Assembly (NCBI RefSeq): GCF_000187465.1
Contig: NZ_GL732439.1
Location: 397,341 to 461,340 of the forward strand
DNA length: 64,000 bases
Source: Streptococcus infantis ATCC 700779
GTDB lineage: Bacteria > Bacillota > Bacilli > Lactobacillales > Streptococcaceae
Direction: 5' to 3'
This document shows, in pieces, positions 56,515 through 64,000 of the stretch. The notes beneath the pieces were generated by a model that ran no database searches, was not told where the DNA came from, and worked only from the letters and a program-made list of their open reading frames with translations. The stretch's first letter is position 1; every line of letters begins with the position of its first letter. Made by a program: the position numbers and the translations under genes.

Positions 56515-58137
56515 ATGTCTAACGAAAATAATCATCAGCAAGCCCAGATGTTACGAGGCACTGCTTGGCTAACGGCTAGTAATTTTATCAGCCGCCTGCT
56601 CGGGGCTATTTACATTATTCCATGGTATATTTGGATGGGGACATATGCCGCTAAGGCAAATGGACTCTTCACCATGGGTTACAATATCTATGCTTGGTTC
56701 TTGTTGATTTCGACAGCAGGTATCCCAGTGGCGGTCGCTAAGCAGGTCGCTAAATACAATACCATGCATGAGGAAGAGCATAGTTTTGCCCTGATTCGAA
56801 GCTTCTTAGGCTTTATGACTGTATTGGGACTTGCCTTTGCTTTGATCTTATATCTCTTTGCACCTTGGTTGGCCGATCTTTCCGGTGTCGGGAAGGATTT
56901 GATTCCCATTATGCAGAGTCTAGCTTGGGCTGTCTTGATTTTCCCGTCTATGAGTGTTATCCGTGGATTTTTCCAAGGGATGAATAATCTTAAACCTTAT
57001 GCCATGAGTCAAATTGCTGAGCAGGTTATCCGTGTGATTTGGATGCTCTTAGCAACCTTTATCATCATGAAGCTCGGTTCAAAAGATTATCTATCAGCAG
57101 TTACTCAATCCACTTTTGCTGCTTTTGTGGGAATGGTAGCTAGTTTTGCAGTCTTGCTTTATTTCCTTTATAAGGAAGGATTGCTCCAAAAAGTTTTTGA
57201 AACTCGAGATAAGATTGATAGTAAGAGTCTTTTGGTTGATACGATTAAGGAAGCTATTCCTTTTATCTTGACTGGTTCGGCTATTCAGCTTTTCCAAATC
57301 TTGGACCAAATGACCTTTATCAATAGCATGAAGTGGTTTACCAACTATAGTAATGAAGACTTAGTTGTCATGTTTTCTTATTTCTCTGCCAATCCGAATA
57401 AAATCACTATGATTTTGATTTCGGTTGGAGTTTCGATTGGTAGTGTTGGTCTGCCTCTCTTGACGGAGAACTATGTCAAGGGGGATTTACCAGCAGCTTC
57501 TCGTCTAGTTCAAGATAGTATCACCATGCTCTTCCTATTTCTCTTACCTGCAACGGTTGGAGTAGTCATGGTAGGTGAACCACTCTATACAGTCTTTTAC
57601 GGTAAGCCAGATGGCTTGGCTATGGGCTTATTTATCTTTGCGGTATTGCAATCAACAATTCTCGGCTTGTACATGGTCTTGTCACCAATGCTTCAGGCTA
57701 TGTTCCGTAACCGTAAGGCGGTCTTGTATTTTGTTTATGGCTCAATTGCTAAGATTGTTCTACAATTACCATCGATAGCTATTTTCCATAGTTATGGTCC
57801 TCTCATTTCAACGACTATCGGTCTTATCATTCCGAACGTCTTGATGTATCGTGATATCTGTCAGGTTACAGGCGCGCGTCGAAAGATTATTCTGAAGAGA
57901 ACAATCTTAGTCACTATTTTGACTCTGGTTATGTTTATTCTAGTAGGACTCTTGCAATGGATTATTGGATTTGTCTTCCAACCAACTGGACGTTTCTGGA
58001 GTTTCCTATATGTCGCCTTAATTGGTACAATCGGTGGCGGGCTTTACGGAGTTATGTGTCTCTATACTCGTCTCTTGGATAAGGTTATTGGACAGGAAAA
58101 AGCAAATCAGTTACGAGCACGATTAAAATTATCATAA
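56515..58137 (+). CDS. MurJ/SpoVB-type lipid II flippase
   Basis: A 540-residue MATE/MOP-superfamily membrane protein with about 14 helices: LRGTAWLTASNFISRLLGAI start, AGIPVAVAKQVAKYN, PSMSVIRGFFQGMNNLKPYA and the late VLSPMLQAMFRNRKAVLYF. This is the YtgP/SpoVB branch, thought to flip lipid-linked cell-wall precursor. Divergent murE and earlier murG make that role fitting. ATG 56515 (GAGGA before it) is preferred over 56500. Confidence 0.93.
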   Translation: MSNENNHQQAQMLRGTAWLTASNFISRLLGAIYIIPWYIWMGTYAAKANGLFTMGYNIYAWFLLISTAGIPVAVAKQVAKYNTMHEEEHSFALIRSFLGFMTVLGLAFALILYLFAPWLADLSGVGKDLIPIMQSLAWAVLIFPSMSVIRGFFQGMNNLKPYAMSQIAEQVIRVIWMLLATFIIMKLGSKDYLSAVTQSTFAAFVGMVASFAVLLYFLYKEGLLQKVFETRDKIDSKSLLVDTIKEAIPFILTGSAIQLFQILDQMTFINSMKWFTNYSNEDLVVMFSYFSANPNKITMILISVGVSIGSVGLPLLTENYVKGDLPAASRLVQDSITMLFLFLLPATVGVVMVGEPLYTVFYGKPDGLAMGLFIFAVLQSTILGLYMVLSPMLQAMFRNRKAVLYFVYGSIAKIVLQLPSIAIFHSYGPLISTTIGLIIPNVLMYRDICQVTGARRKIILKRTILVTILTLVMFILVGLLQWIIGFVFQPTGRFWSFLYVALIGTIGGGLYGVMCLYTRLLDKVIGQEKANQLRARLKLS

Positions 58138-58154
58138 TAGTTTATAAATAAAAC

Positions 58155-58203
58155 GAACAATTTGAACTTTTTACGTAAAAAAGTCTAAATTGTTCTTTTT
58201 TTC
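58155..58203 (+). terminator. Terminator after the flippase gene
   Basis: GAACAATTT pairs with AAATTGTTC; an inner ACTTTTT/AAAAAGT helix extends it; T tail follows. Confidence 0.9.
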
Positions 58204-58275
58204 TTGAATAAATACAAAAAAATATAAAAAATGTAGAAAAAAATCTATAATTTGGTAAAAATTAGATAAAATCAC

Positions 58276-58304
58276 TTGACTAAAAAAAACAATAGCTGTA
58301 TAAT
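58276..58304 (+). promoter_or_regulatory. Promoter of aliB
   Basis: TTGACT (58276-58281), 17-base spacer, TGTATAAT with TATAAT at 58299-58304. Confidence 0.88.
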
Positions 58305-58336
58305 GATACAAATATTTAAATTTGGAGGTTCTGTTT

Positions 58337-60295
58337 ATGAAAAAGTCTAAGGCAAAATATCTGACGCTAGCAGGCGTTGTCCTAAGTGCAGGTCTGCTAT
58401 TGGCGGCTTGTAGCAACTCAGCTAGTTCTACTAAAACATATAATTATGTATACAGTAGCGATCCATCTAGTCTAAACTATCTCTTAGAGAATCGTGCAAC
58501 AACAGGTGATGTTGTGACAAACTTGGTAGACGGTTTGATGGAAAATGACCAATACGGGAACTACATTCCTTCATTAGCTGAGGATTGGACAGTTTCCCAA
58601 GATGGTTTGACTTATACTTACAAACTTCGTAAGGACGCCAAATGGTATACAGCAGATGGTGAAGAGTATGCACCAGTGACAGCACAAGATTTTGTAACTG
58701 GTTTGAAATATGCTGCGGATAAAAAATCTGAAGCTCTCTATCTAGTTCAAGATTCTGTTGCTGGCTTGGATGACTATATCAACGGAAAAACAACAGACTT
58801 TTCAACAGTTGGTGTAAAGGCTATTGACGACCAAACTGTCCAATATACCTTGACTCACCCAGAAACTTACTGGAACTCAAAAACAACTGCGACTATTCTG
58901 TTCCCAGTAAATGCAGACTTCTTGAACTCAAAAGGGGATGATTTCGGTAAAGTGGATCCAGCAAATATCTTGTATAATGGTCCATTTATTCTCAAATCAT
59001 TCACATCTAAATCTGTCATGGAATACAAGAAAAATCCAAACTATTGGGATGCAAAAAATGTATTCGTAGATGAAGTGAAGTTGACTTACTACGATGGAAG
59101 CGACCAAGATGCCTTGGCACGTAACTTCATGGAAGGAGTTTACAGCTACGCACGTCTCTATCCAAATAGTTCGAGCTTTGAAGGAATTAAGGAAAAGAAT
59201 AAAGATAATATTATTTACAGCATGCAAGATGCGACATCCTACTATTATAACTTTAACCTAGATAGACAATCTTATAACCATACTTCAAAAACAACTGATG
59301 CTGAAAAGACAGCCCAACAAGAAGCAGTTTTGAATAAATCATTCCGTCAGGCTATCAACTTTGCCTATGACCGTACTGCTTATGGTGCCCAATCTCAAGG
59401 GGAAGAAGGAGCAACTAAGATTATCAGAAACTTGCTCGTTCCACCATCATTTGTAACACTTGATGGTAAAGATTTTGGTGATGTCGTAGCTTCTAAGATG
59501 GTCAATTACGGTCAAGTATGGCAAAATATGAACTTCGCTGATGCCCAAGATGCTTACTACAATGCCGATAAGGCCAAAGAAGTCTTTGCTCAAGCCAAGA
59601 AAGAATTGGAAGCCAAAGGTGTTCAATTCCCAATTCACCTGGATTTACCGGTTGACCAAACCTTTAAGAAGGGGGTGTTAGAGGCAAGTTCTTTCAAACA
59701 GTCTATTGAATCTGTTCTAGGTGCAGATAATGTCGTTATCGATATTCAAATGCTTACTACTGAGGAAATGGATAGTATTGGTTATCTAGCGAATACAGCT
59801 GCACAAAAAGACTATGACCTTTATAACGGTGGTTGGGGACCAGACTACCAAGACCCATCAACTTACCTCGATACTCTTAGCTTAACAAGTGGTGGCTCAC
59901 TACAAAACCTCGGTTTGGAACCAGGAGCAACCAATGCTAAAGCAACAGCTGTTGGTTTGGATGTCTATACTAAGATGTTGGAAGAAGCCAATGCTGAACA
60001 AGATTTGAACAAACGTTATGATAAATACGCTGAAGCACAAGCTTGGTTGGTGGATAGCTCTCTAGCAATTCCAAACGTTTCTAAAGGTGGAACACCTACA
60101 TTGAGAAAAACAGTTCCATTCTCTGCCGCCTTCTCTCAAGCTGGTAATAAGGGTGTTGAATCCTACAAATACGTGAAATTGCAAGATAAGATTGTCACAA
60201 CAGCTGAGTATGAAGAAGCTAGACAAAAATGGCTGAAAGAAAAAGAAGAATCTAATAAAAAAGCCCAAGAAGATTTTGCTAAACACGTTAAGTAA
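58337..60295 (+). CDS. aliB: Oligopeptide-binding lipoprotein of the AmiA/AliA/AliB family
   Basis: A 652-residue lipoprotein: signal KKSKAKYLTLAGVVLSAG then LLLAAC with lipid-anchored Cys25; SBP_bac_5 fold (DGLMENDQYGNYIPSLAEDW, PNYWDAKNVFVDEVKLTYYD, NGGWGPDYQDPSTYLDTLS). It captures peptides for the Ami permease encoded elsewhere, since no permease gene adjoins. The assignment to AliB among paralogues rests on neighbours (flippase before, metB after) and is probable, not proven. GGAGG precedes ATG 58337. Confidence 0.9.
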   Translation: MKKSKAKYLTLAGVVLSAGLLLAACSNSASSTKTYNYVYSSDPSSLNYLLENRATTGDVVTNLVDGLMENDQYGNYIPSLAEDWTVSQDGLTYTYKLRKDAKWYTADGEEYAPVTAQDFVTGLKYAADKKSEALYLVQDSVAGLDDYINGKTTDFSTVGVKAIDDQTVQYTLTHPETYWNSKTTATILFPVNADFLNSKGDDFGKVDPANILYNGPFILKSFTSKSVMEYKKNPNYWDAKNVFVDEVKLTYYDGSDQDALARNFMEGVYSYARLYPNSSSFEGIKEKNKDNIIYSMQDATSYYYNFNLDRQSYNHTSKTTDAEKTAQQEAVLNKSFRQAINFAYDRTAYGAQSQGEEGATKIIRNLLVPPSFVTLDGKDFGDVVASKMVNYGQVWQNMNFADAQDAYYNADKAKEVFAQAKKELEAKGVQFPIHLDLPVDQTFKKGVLEASSFKQSIESVLGADNVVIDIQMLTTEEMDSIGYLANTAAQKDYDLYNGGWGPDYQDPSTYLDTLSLTSGGSLQNLGLEPGATNAKATAVGLDVYTKMLEEANAEQDLNKRYDKYAEAQAWLVDSSLAIPNVSKGGTPTLRKTVPFSAAFSQAGNKGVESYKYVKLQDKIVTTAEYEEARQKWLKEKEESNKKAQEDFAKHVK

Positions 60296-60312
60296 TCAGT
60301 CTATTCAACAGG

Positions 60313-60348
60313 AAAAACGATAGTTTCTCAGGAAGCTATCGTTTTTTA
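60313..60348 (+). terminator. Terminator after aliB
   Basis: AAAACGATAG pairs with CTATCGTTTT around a 12-base loop, then T. Confidence 0.92.
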
Positions 60349-60441
60349 TATAGTTTGAAACTATAACTAGCTCTTGAAAACAAGAAAACGAAGGATACAA
60401 AATAAGTGGTACAATAGTTACTATAGATTTGGAGGTATTGT

Positions 60442-61536
60442 ATGAGTAAATCATTTCACATCAACACAATTTTAGCACAAGCAGGGATCAAGTCTGATGA
60501 GGCAACAGGTGCTTTGGTTACACCTATTCACTTTTCAACGACTTATCAGCACCCAGAATTTGGTCAATCAACTGGATTTGACTATACCCGCACCAAAAAC
60601 CCAACTCGTAGCAAGGCAGAGGAAGTTTTGGCAGCTATTGAATCCGCCAAGTATGCTTTGGTGACTAGTTCAGGTATGTCTGCGATTGTGTTAGCCTTTA
60701 GCGTTTTTCCAGTAGGAAGCAAGGTTTTAGCTGTCCGTGACCTTTACGGTGGCTCTTTCCGCTGGTTCAATCAAGTTGAGCAAGAAGGACGTTTCCACTT
60801 TACCTATGCCAACACAGAAGAAGAGCTAATTGCCGAGCTAGAAAAGGATGTGGATGTACTTTATATCGAAACACCAACCAACCCTTTGATGTTGGAATTT
60901 GATATTGAAAAATTGTCAAAATTAGCTCATGCTAAGGGTGCTAAAGTTGTCGTCGACAATACCTTCTATAGCTCGATTTACCAACGTCCAATTGAAGACG
61001 GAGCAGATATTGTCCTTCATTCAGCGACAAAATACCTTGCAGGCCATAATGATGTTCTAGCTGGTGTAGTTGTGACAGATAATGCTGAATTGTACGAAAA
61101 ACTCTTTTACAATCTCAATACAACTGGGGCTGTTTTATCACCATTTGATAGTTATCAATTGATTCGTGGTCTTAAAACATTGTCACTTCGTATGGAGCGC
61201 TCAACAGCTAATGCTCAAGAAATCGTAGCCTTTTTGGAACAATCACCTGCTGTCAAAGAAGTCTTGTATACAGGGCGTGGGGGAATGATTTCCTTTAAAG
61301 TAGCAGATGAGAAGCGTATCCCTCATATCTTAAACACTTTGAAAGTATTCTCTTTTGCTGAAAGCCTGGGTGGTGTAGAAAGTCTGATTACCTACCCAAC
61401 CACTCAAACCCATGCAGACATTCCTGCAGAGGTTCGTCATTCTTATGGATTAACAGATGACCTCTTGCGCTTGTCTATTGGTATTGAGGATGCAAGGGAC
61501 TTGATTGAAGATTTGCGTCAAGCTTTGGAAGGATAA
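60442..61536 (+). CDS. metB: Cystathionine gamma-synthase-type PLP enzyme
   Basis: A 364-residue Cys/Met metabolism enzyme. TSSGMSAIVLAF, DLYGGSFRWFNQ, YIETPTNPLML and the PLP lysine K197 in SATKYLAGHNDV are all present. Members include gamma-synthases, gamma-lyases and beta-lyases, which are hard to separate; the MetB role follows gene order. A GGAGG site precedes the ATG. The next gene starts 4 bases after its stop, and both act on cystathionine in methionine synthesis. Confidence 0.92.
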   Translation: MSKSFHINTILAQAGIKSDEATGALVTPIHFSTTYQHPEFGQSTGFDYTRTKNPTRSKAEEVLAAIESAKYALVTSSGMSAIVLAFSVFPVGSKVLAVRDLYGGSFRWFNQVEQEGRFHFTYANTEEELIAELEKDVDVLYIETPTNPLMLEFDIEKLSKLAHAKGAKVVVDNTFYSSIYQRPIEDGADIVLHSATKYLAGHNDVLAGVVVTDNAELYEKLFYNLNTTGAVLSPFDSYQLIRGLKTLSLRMERSTANAQEIVAFLEQSPAVKEVLYTGRGGMISFKVADEKRIPHILNTLKVFSFAESLGGVESLITYPTTQTHADIPAEVRHSYGLTDDLLRLSIGIEDARDLIEDLRQALEG

Positions 61537-61540
61537 GACT

Positions 61541-62707
61541 ATGGGGAAATATGATTTTACGACTTTGCCCAATCGTTTTGGACATCATACCTACAAATGG
61601 AAAGAAGCAGAGACTGACCGTCAAGTATTGCCGGCCTGGATTGCTGATATGGACTTTGAAGTCTTACCTGAGATTCGTCAGACTGTCCATGACTATGCTG
61701 AGCAATTAGTCTATGGCTATACCTATGCTAGTGATGGCTTGATTGAAGCCGTTCAAAACTGGGAGGAAAAACACCATGGTTATCGCTTTGAAAAGGATGC
61801 TCTAGTCTTTATCGAAGGGGTAGTGCCAGCTATTTCAACAGCCATTCAAGCCTTTACCAAAGAAGGTGAAGCGGTTCTGATTAACACACCGGTTTATCCT
61901 CCTTTTGCTCGAAGTATTAAGCTCAATAATCGTAGACTAATCACCAACTCTCTAGTAGAAAAAGACGGACTTTTTGAGATTGACTTTGATCAATTGGAGA
62001 AAGACTTTGTCGAAGAAGATGTGAAACTCTACGTTCTCTGTAATCCTCATAATCCTGGTGGACGCGTTTGGGAAAAGGAAGTCTTAAAGAAGATTGGACA
62101 ACTTTGTCAAAAACATGGAGTCTTGCTGGTATCTGATGAGATTCACCAAGATTTAGCTCTATTTGGAAACAAGCACCAGTCATTCAACACGGTAAATGAA
62201 GATTTTAAAGAATTTTCACTGATTTTAAGCAGTGCTACCAAGACCTTTAACATTGCTGGGACGAAGAATTCCTACGCTATTATCGAAAATCCTAAGTTGA
62301 GACTTGCTTTCCAAAAGCGCCAGCTGGCTAATAATCAACATGAAATCTCAGGTTTGGGATATTTGGCAACAGAAGCTGCCTATCGATATGGTGAAGATTG
62401 GTTGACAGAACTCAAAGAACTGATTGAGACACACATCAATTATGTAGTGGATGTATTTGGCAAAGAAACTAAAATCAAGGTCATGAAACCTCAAGGGACC
62501 TATCTCATTTGGCTTGATTTTTCAGCCTATGATATTAGCGATGAAGAGCTAAGAAAGCTTTTAAGAGACGAAGCCAAAGTTATCCTGAACAGAGGCTTGG
62601 ACTTTGGTGAAGAAGGAGCCCTCCACGCTCGTCTCAATGTAGCCATGCCAACATCTATTTTGGAAGAAGTCTGCCAACGAATCATTGCCACTTTTTCAAA
62701 TCTTTAA
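61541..62707 (+). CDS. patB: MalY/PatB-type cystathionine beta-lyase
   Basis: A 388-residue class-I-fold aminotransferase relative: VLPAWIADMDFEVLPEI is the PatB/MalY marker, NPHNPGGRVW and VSDEIHQDL bind PLP, and K234 lies in SSATKTFNIAG. It cleaves cystathionine to homocysteine, pyruvate and ammonia, and can release H2S. Start ATG 61541 gives the family N terminus (GKYDFTTLPNRFG). The ribosome site lies inside the end of metB (GGAAGGAT), so translation is coupled. Confidence 0.93.
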   Translation: MGKYDFTTLPNRFGHHTYKWKEAETDRQVLPAWIADMDFEVLPEIRQTVHDYAEQLVYGYTYASDGLIEAVQNWEEKHHGYRFEKDALVFIEGVVPAISTAIQAFTKEGEAVLINTPVYPPFARSIKLNNRRLITNSLVEKDGLFEIDFDQLEKDFVEEDVKLYVLCNPHNPGGRVWEKEVLKKIGQLCQKHGVLLVSDEIHQDLALFGNKHQSFNTVNEDFKEFSLILSSATKTFNIAGTKNSYAIIENPKLRLAFQKRQLANNQHEISGLGYLATEAAYRYGEDWLTELKELIETHINYVVDVFGKETKIKVMKPQGTYLIWLDFSAYDISDEELRKLLRDEAKVILNRGLDFGEEGALHARLNVAMPTSILEEVCQRIIATFSNL

Positions 62708-62711
62708 AAAC

Positions 62712-62750
62712 TAGCCTTTTAGGAGAAAAGTCTTCCTAGAAGGCTATTTT
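62712..62750 (+). terminator. Terminator after patB
   Basis: TAGCCTTTTAGGA pairs with TCCTAGAAGGCTA (one mismatch), then TTTT. Confidence 0.9.
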
Positions 62751-62798
62751 CATAGGCGAAAATATGGTATAATTAAGAGATAAAGTAAAGGGGAAATT

Positions 62799-64000
62799 AT
62801 GGCTAAATTGATTCCAGGAAAGCTTCGAATGGAGGGAGTGGAACTCTATGAAACTGGTCAGATTGAAATCATTAAAGAACAAGACCATCGCATCTATGCG
62901 CGTGTAGCGGAAGAAGAAATTCGTTATAGTTTAGACGATGACTTGATTTTTTGTGCATGTGATTTTTTCAAAAAAAGAGGTTACTGTGTTCATTTAGCAT
63001 CTCTAGAATATTACTTGAAAAATGACCAGCTAGGACAGGAAATCTTACTCAATCTGGAGGCTAATCAGGAAGAGAAGGAAACTGTTGAGACACAGGTGAC
63101 TTTTGGAGGAGAATTCTTGAAGTCTATCCAAGTTCCGCGTCAATCCAACATCTATCGGCTTTCTGCTCAAGGGCAGGTGGAAGCAGGAACCAATCGCATT
63201 ATCTGGACTTTAAGAATTGGTCTTTCTCAGCAAGACAAGTTTTATGTGATTAGGGATATCCCTCTTTTCTTAAAAGTCATAGAGTTTTCCAAACCTTACA
63301 TGATAGGAAAGCATTATGAGACTTCATTAAGACTTGAACAATTTGATAAAGCCAGTCAAGAAGTTTTGAATTTTTTACTTGGATTAGTTGAGGAGAAAAT
63401 AGACAATTCTATTTTTTTCCCAAATCAAGGACGACATCTCTATTTCCCTAAAACCTTTTTTGAGCAGGGGGCTAGTCTACTGATGGGATTAGAAGCCTTT
63501 CAGTTTGACCACCAACTTTCGAGTTATCATCGTCTTCTCTTCCAAGACTTTGATGGCCAAGCAAGTTTGTTTTCATTTAGAATTGAAGAAAAATCCAACT
63601 ATTTTGAAATGGAAATTTTCGAACAGGCAGGGCTTAATTTCTTTTACAGAGGACAAGTATTATTCTACAAGGGGAATTTTTTCCTGATGACGAAAAAACA
63701 GGCTAGTTTATTAGATGCGCTTAGAAAAGTTCCTTTAGATAATGGTGGCAGAAAGATCTTACAGTTTGATACTCGTGATCGAGATCTTTTAGCTTCGACC
63801 TTGTCACAGTTTAAATGCCTAGGAAAAGTAGAAGCTCCTGATTCACTACAAATTCAATCCTTCCGTCCGTCTTTTTATATGGATCGTGAAGAGGATGGTT
63901 CTATTCGATTAGATATGCAATTTCAATATGAAACTTGCCTAGTAACCAATCGTAATGAACTAGAGAAACTTCCTTTTGCTAGTGACATTCAATTGGAAAA
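62799..64000 (+). CDS. SWIM zinc-finger SNF2-type helicase, N-terminal part (runs off window)
   Basis: An open frame of 400 codons from ATG 62799 (MAKLIPGKLRMEGVELYETG) reaches the window edge without a stop. Residues about 48-70 form a SWIM zinc finger, CACDFFKKRGYCVHL (C-x-C-xn-C-x-H). A beta-rich SNF2-associated region follows (GRHLYFPKTFFEQGASLLMG). The ATPase domain expected for this family (YwqA/RapA-like) would lie beyond base 64,000, so the helicase call rests on the SWIM domain and N-terminal layout. TGGTATAATT (62764-62773) and AAAGGGGAAA give promoter and ribosome site. Confidence 0.82.
   Translation, partial: MAKLIPGKLRMEGVELYETGQIEIIKEQDHRIYARVAEEEIRYSLDDDLIFCACDFFKKRGYCVHLASLEYYLKNDQLGQEILLNLEANQEEKETVETQVTFGGEFLKSIQVPRQSNIYRLSAQGQVEAGTNRIIWTLRIGLSQQDKFYVIRDIPLFLKVIEFSKPYMIGKHYETSLRLEQFDKASQEVLNFLLGLVEEKIDNSIFFPNQGRHLYFPKTFFEQGASLLMGLEAFQFDHQLSSYHRLLFQDFDGQASLFSFRIEEKSNYFEMEIFEQAGLNFFYRGQVLFYKGNFFLMTKKQASLLDALRKVPLDNGGRKILQFDTRDRDLLASTLSQFKCLGKVEAPDSLQIQSFRPSFYMDREEDGSIRLDMQFQYETCLVTNRNELEKLPFASDIQLE

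Overview
The window reads as chromosome of a mitis-group Streptococcus, close to S. pneumoniae, S. pseudopneumoniae or S. mitis. The evidence is spxB, a very large LPXTG beta-galactosidase (bgaA), the copY-cupA-copA operon, aliB, a BOX-type repeat after copA, and a lysine-type MurE. Base composition is AT-rich and genes are dense. Almost all lie on the + strand; the exceptions are a DUF3042 gene, a small XRE regulator, a block at 33.8-39.3 kb and murE. Both edges cut genes: a ROK glucokinase at the left and a SWIM/SNF2-type protein at the right, which has no stop inside the window.

Layout. 0-6.7 kb: glucokinase end, HD protein, thyA, DUF3042, then the miaA-hflX-unknown-rnz-SDR operon. 6.8-9.4 kb: accessory-looking stretch with an ankyrin protein, a SMI1/KNR4 (SUKH) protein, and a membrane protein with an XRE regulator. 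9.5-18.6 kb: neopullulanase-like amylase and bgaA, both with CcpA (cre) sites downstream of their promoters. 18.8-24.1 kb: murD-murG-divIB, then pyrF-pyrE behind a PyrR-type attenuator. 24.1-26.1 kb: a very AT-rich cassette of a minus-strand XRE regulator and two unknown membrane proteins around a palindromic operator. 26.3-29.4 kb: copper operon with two cop boxes, then a BOX element. 29.7-33.7 kb: spxB, a VOC protein, a DUF3592 protein and manA. 33.8-39.3 kb: sodium symporter, NUDIX, DUF1697, flavoprotein and DegV genes on the minus strand, with a TipA-like MerR gene facing them. 39.4-43.6 kb: tetR, comEB, upp, clpP (CtsR box), ylbG and livJ (CodY-like box). 43.7-47.0 kb: livHMGF. 47.0-47.2 kb: a three-unit array of RNA-like hairpins. 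47.3-64 kb: CBS/ACT protein, rpsF-ssb-rpsR, GNAT, HAD-cyclophilin fusion, S1 protein, methyltransferase, GIY-YIG, ppaC, YiiX-like, DUF1803, murE, MurJ-like flippase, aliB, metB, patB and the partial SNF2-type gene.

Functionally the window combines core envelope synthesis (murD, murG, divIB, murE, flippase), nucleotide supply (thyA, pyrF, pyrE, upp, comEB), amino acid and peptide import (liv, aliB, the symporter), host-glycan use (bgaA, the amylase) and metal/oxidative physiology (cop, spxB). As I recall the pneumococcal TIGR4 gene order, the left three quarters and the part from rpsF onward lie far apart there. The gap between the CBS gene and rpsF may therefore be a rearrangement breakpoint.

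The least explained items are the hairpin array at 46,987-47,154, a candidate attenuator in the symporter leader, the XRE/membrane cassette at 24.3-26.0 kb, and the ankyrin-SUKH pair. All functions come from reading the sequence and family knowledge; no search was run.
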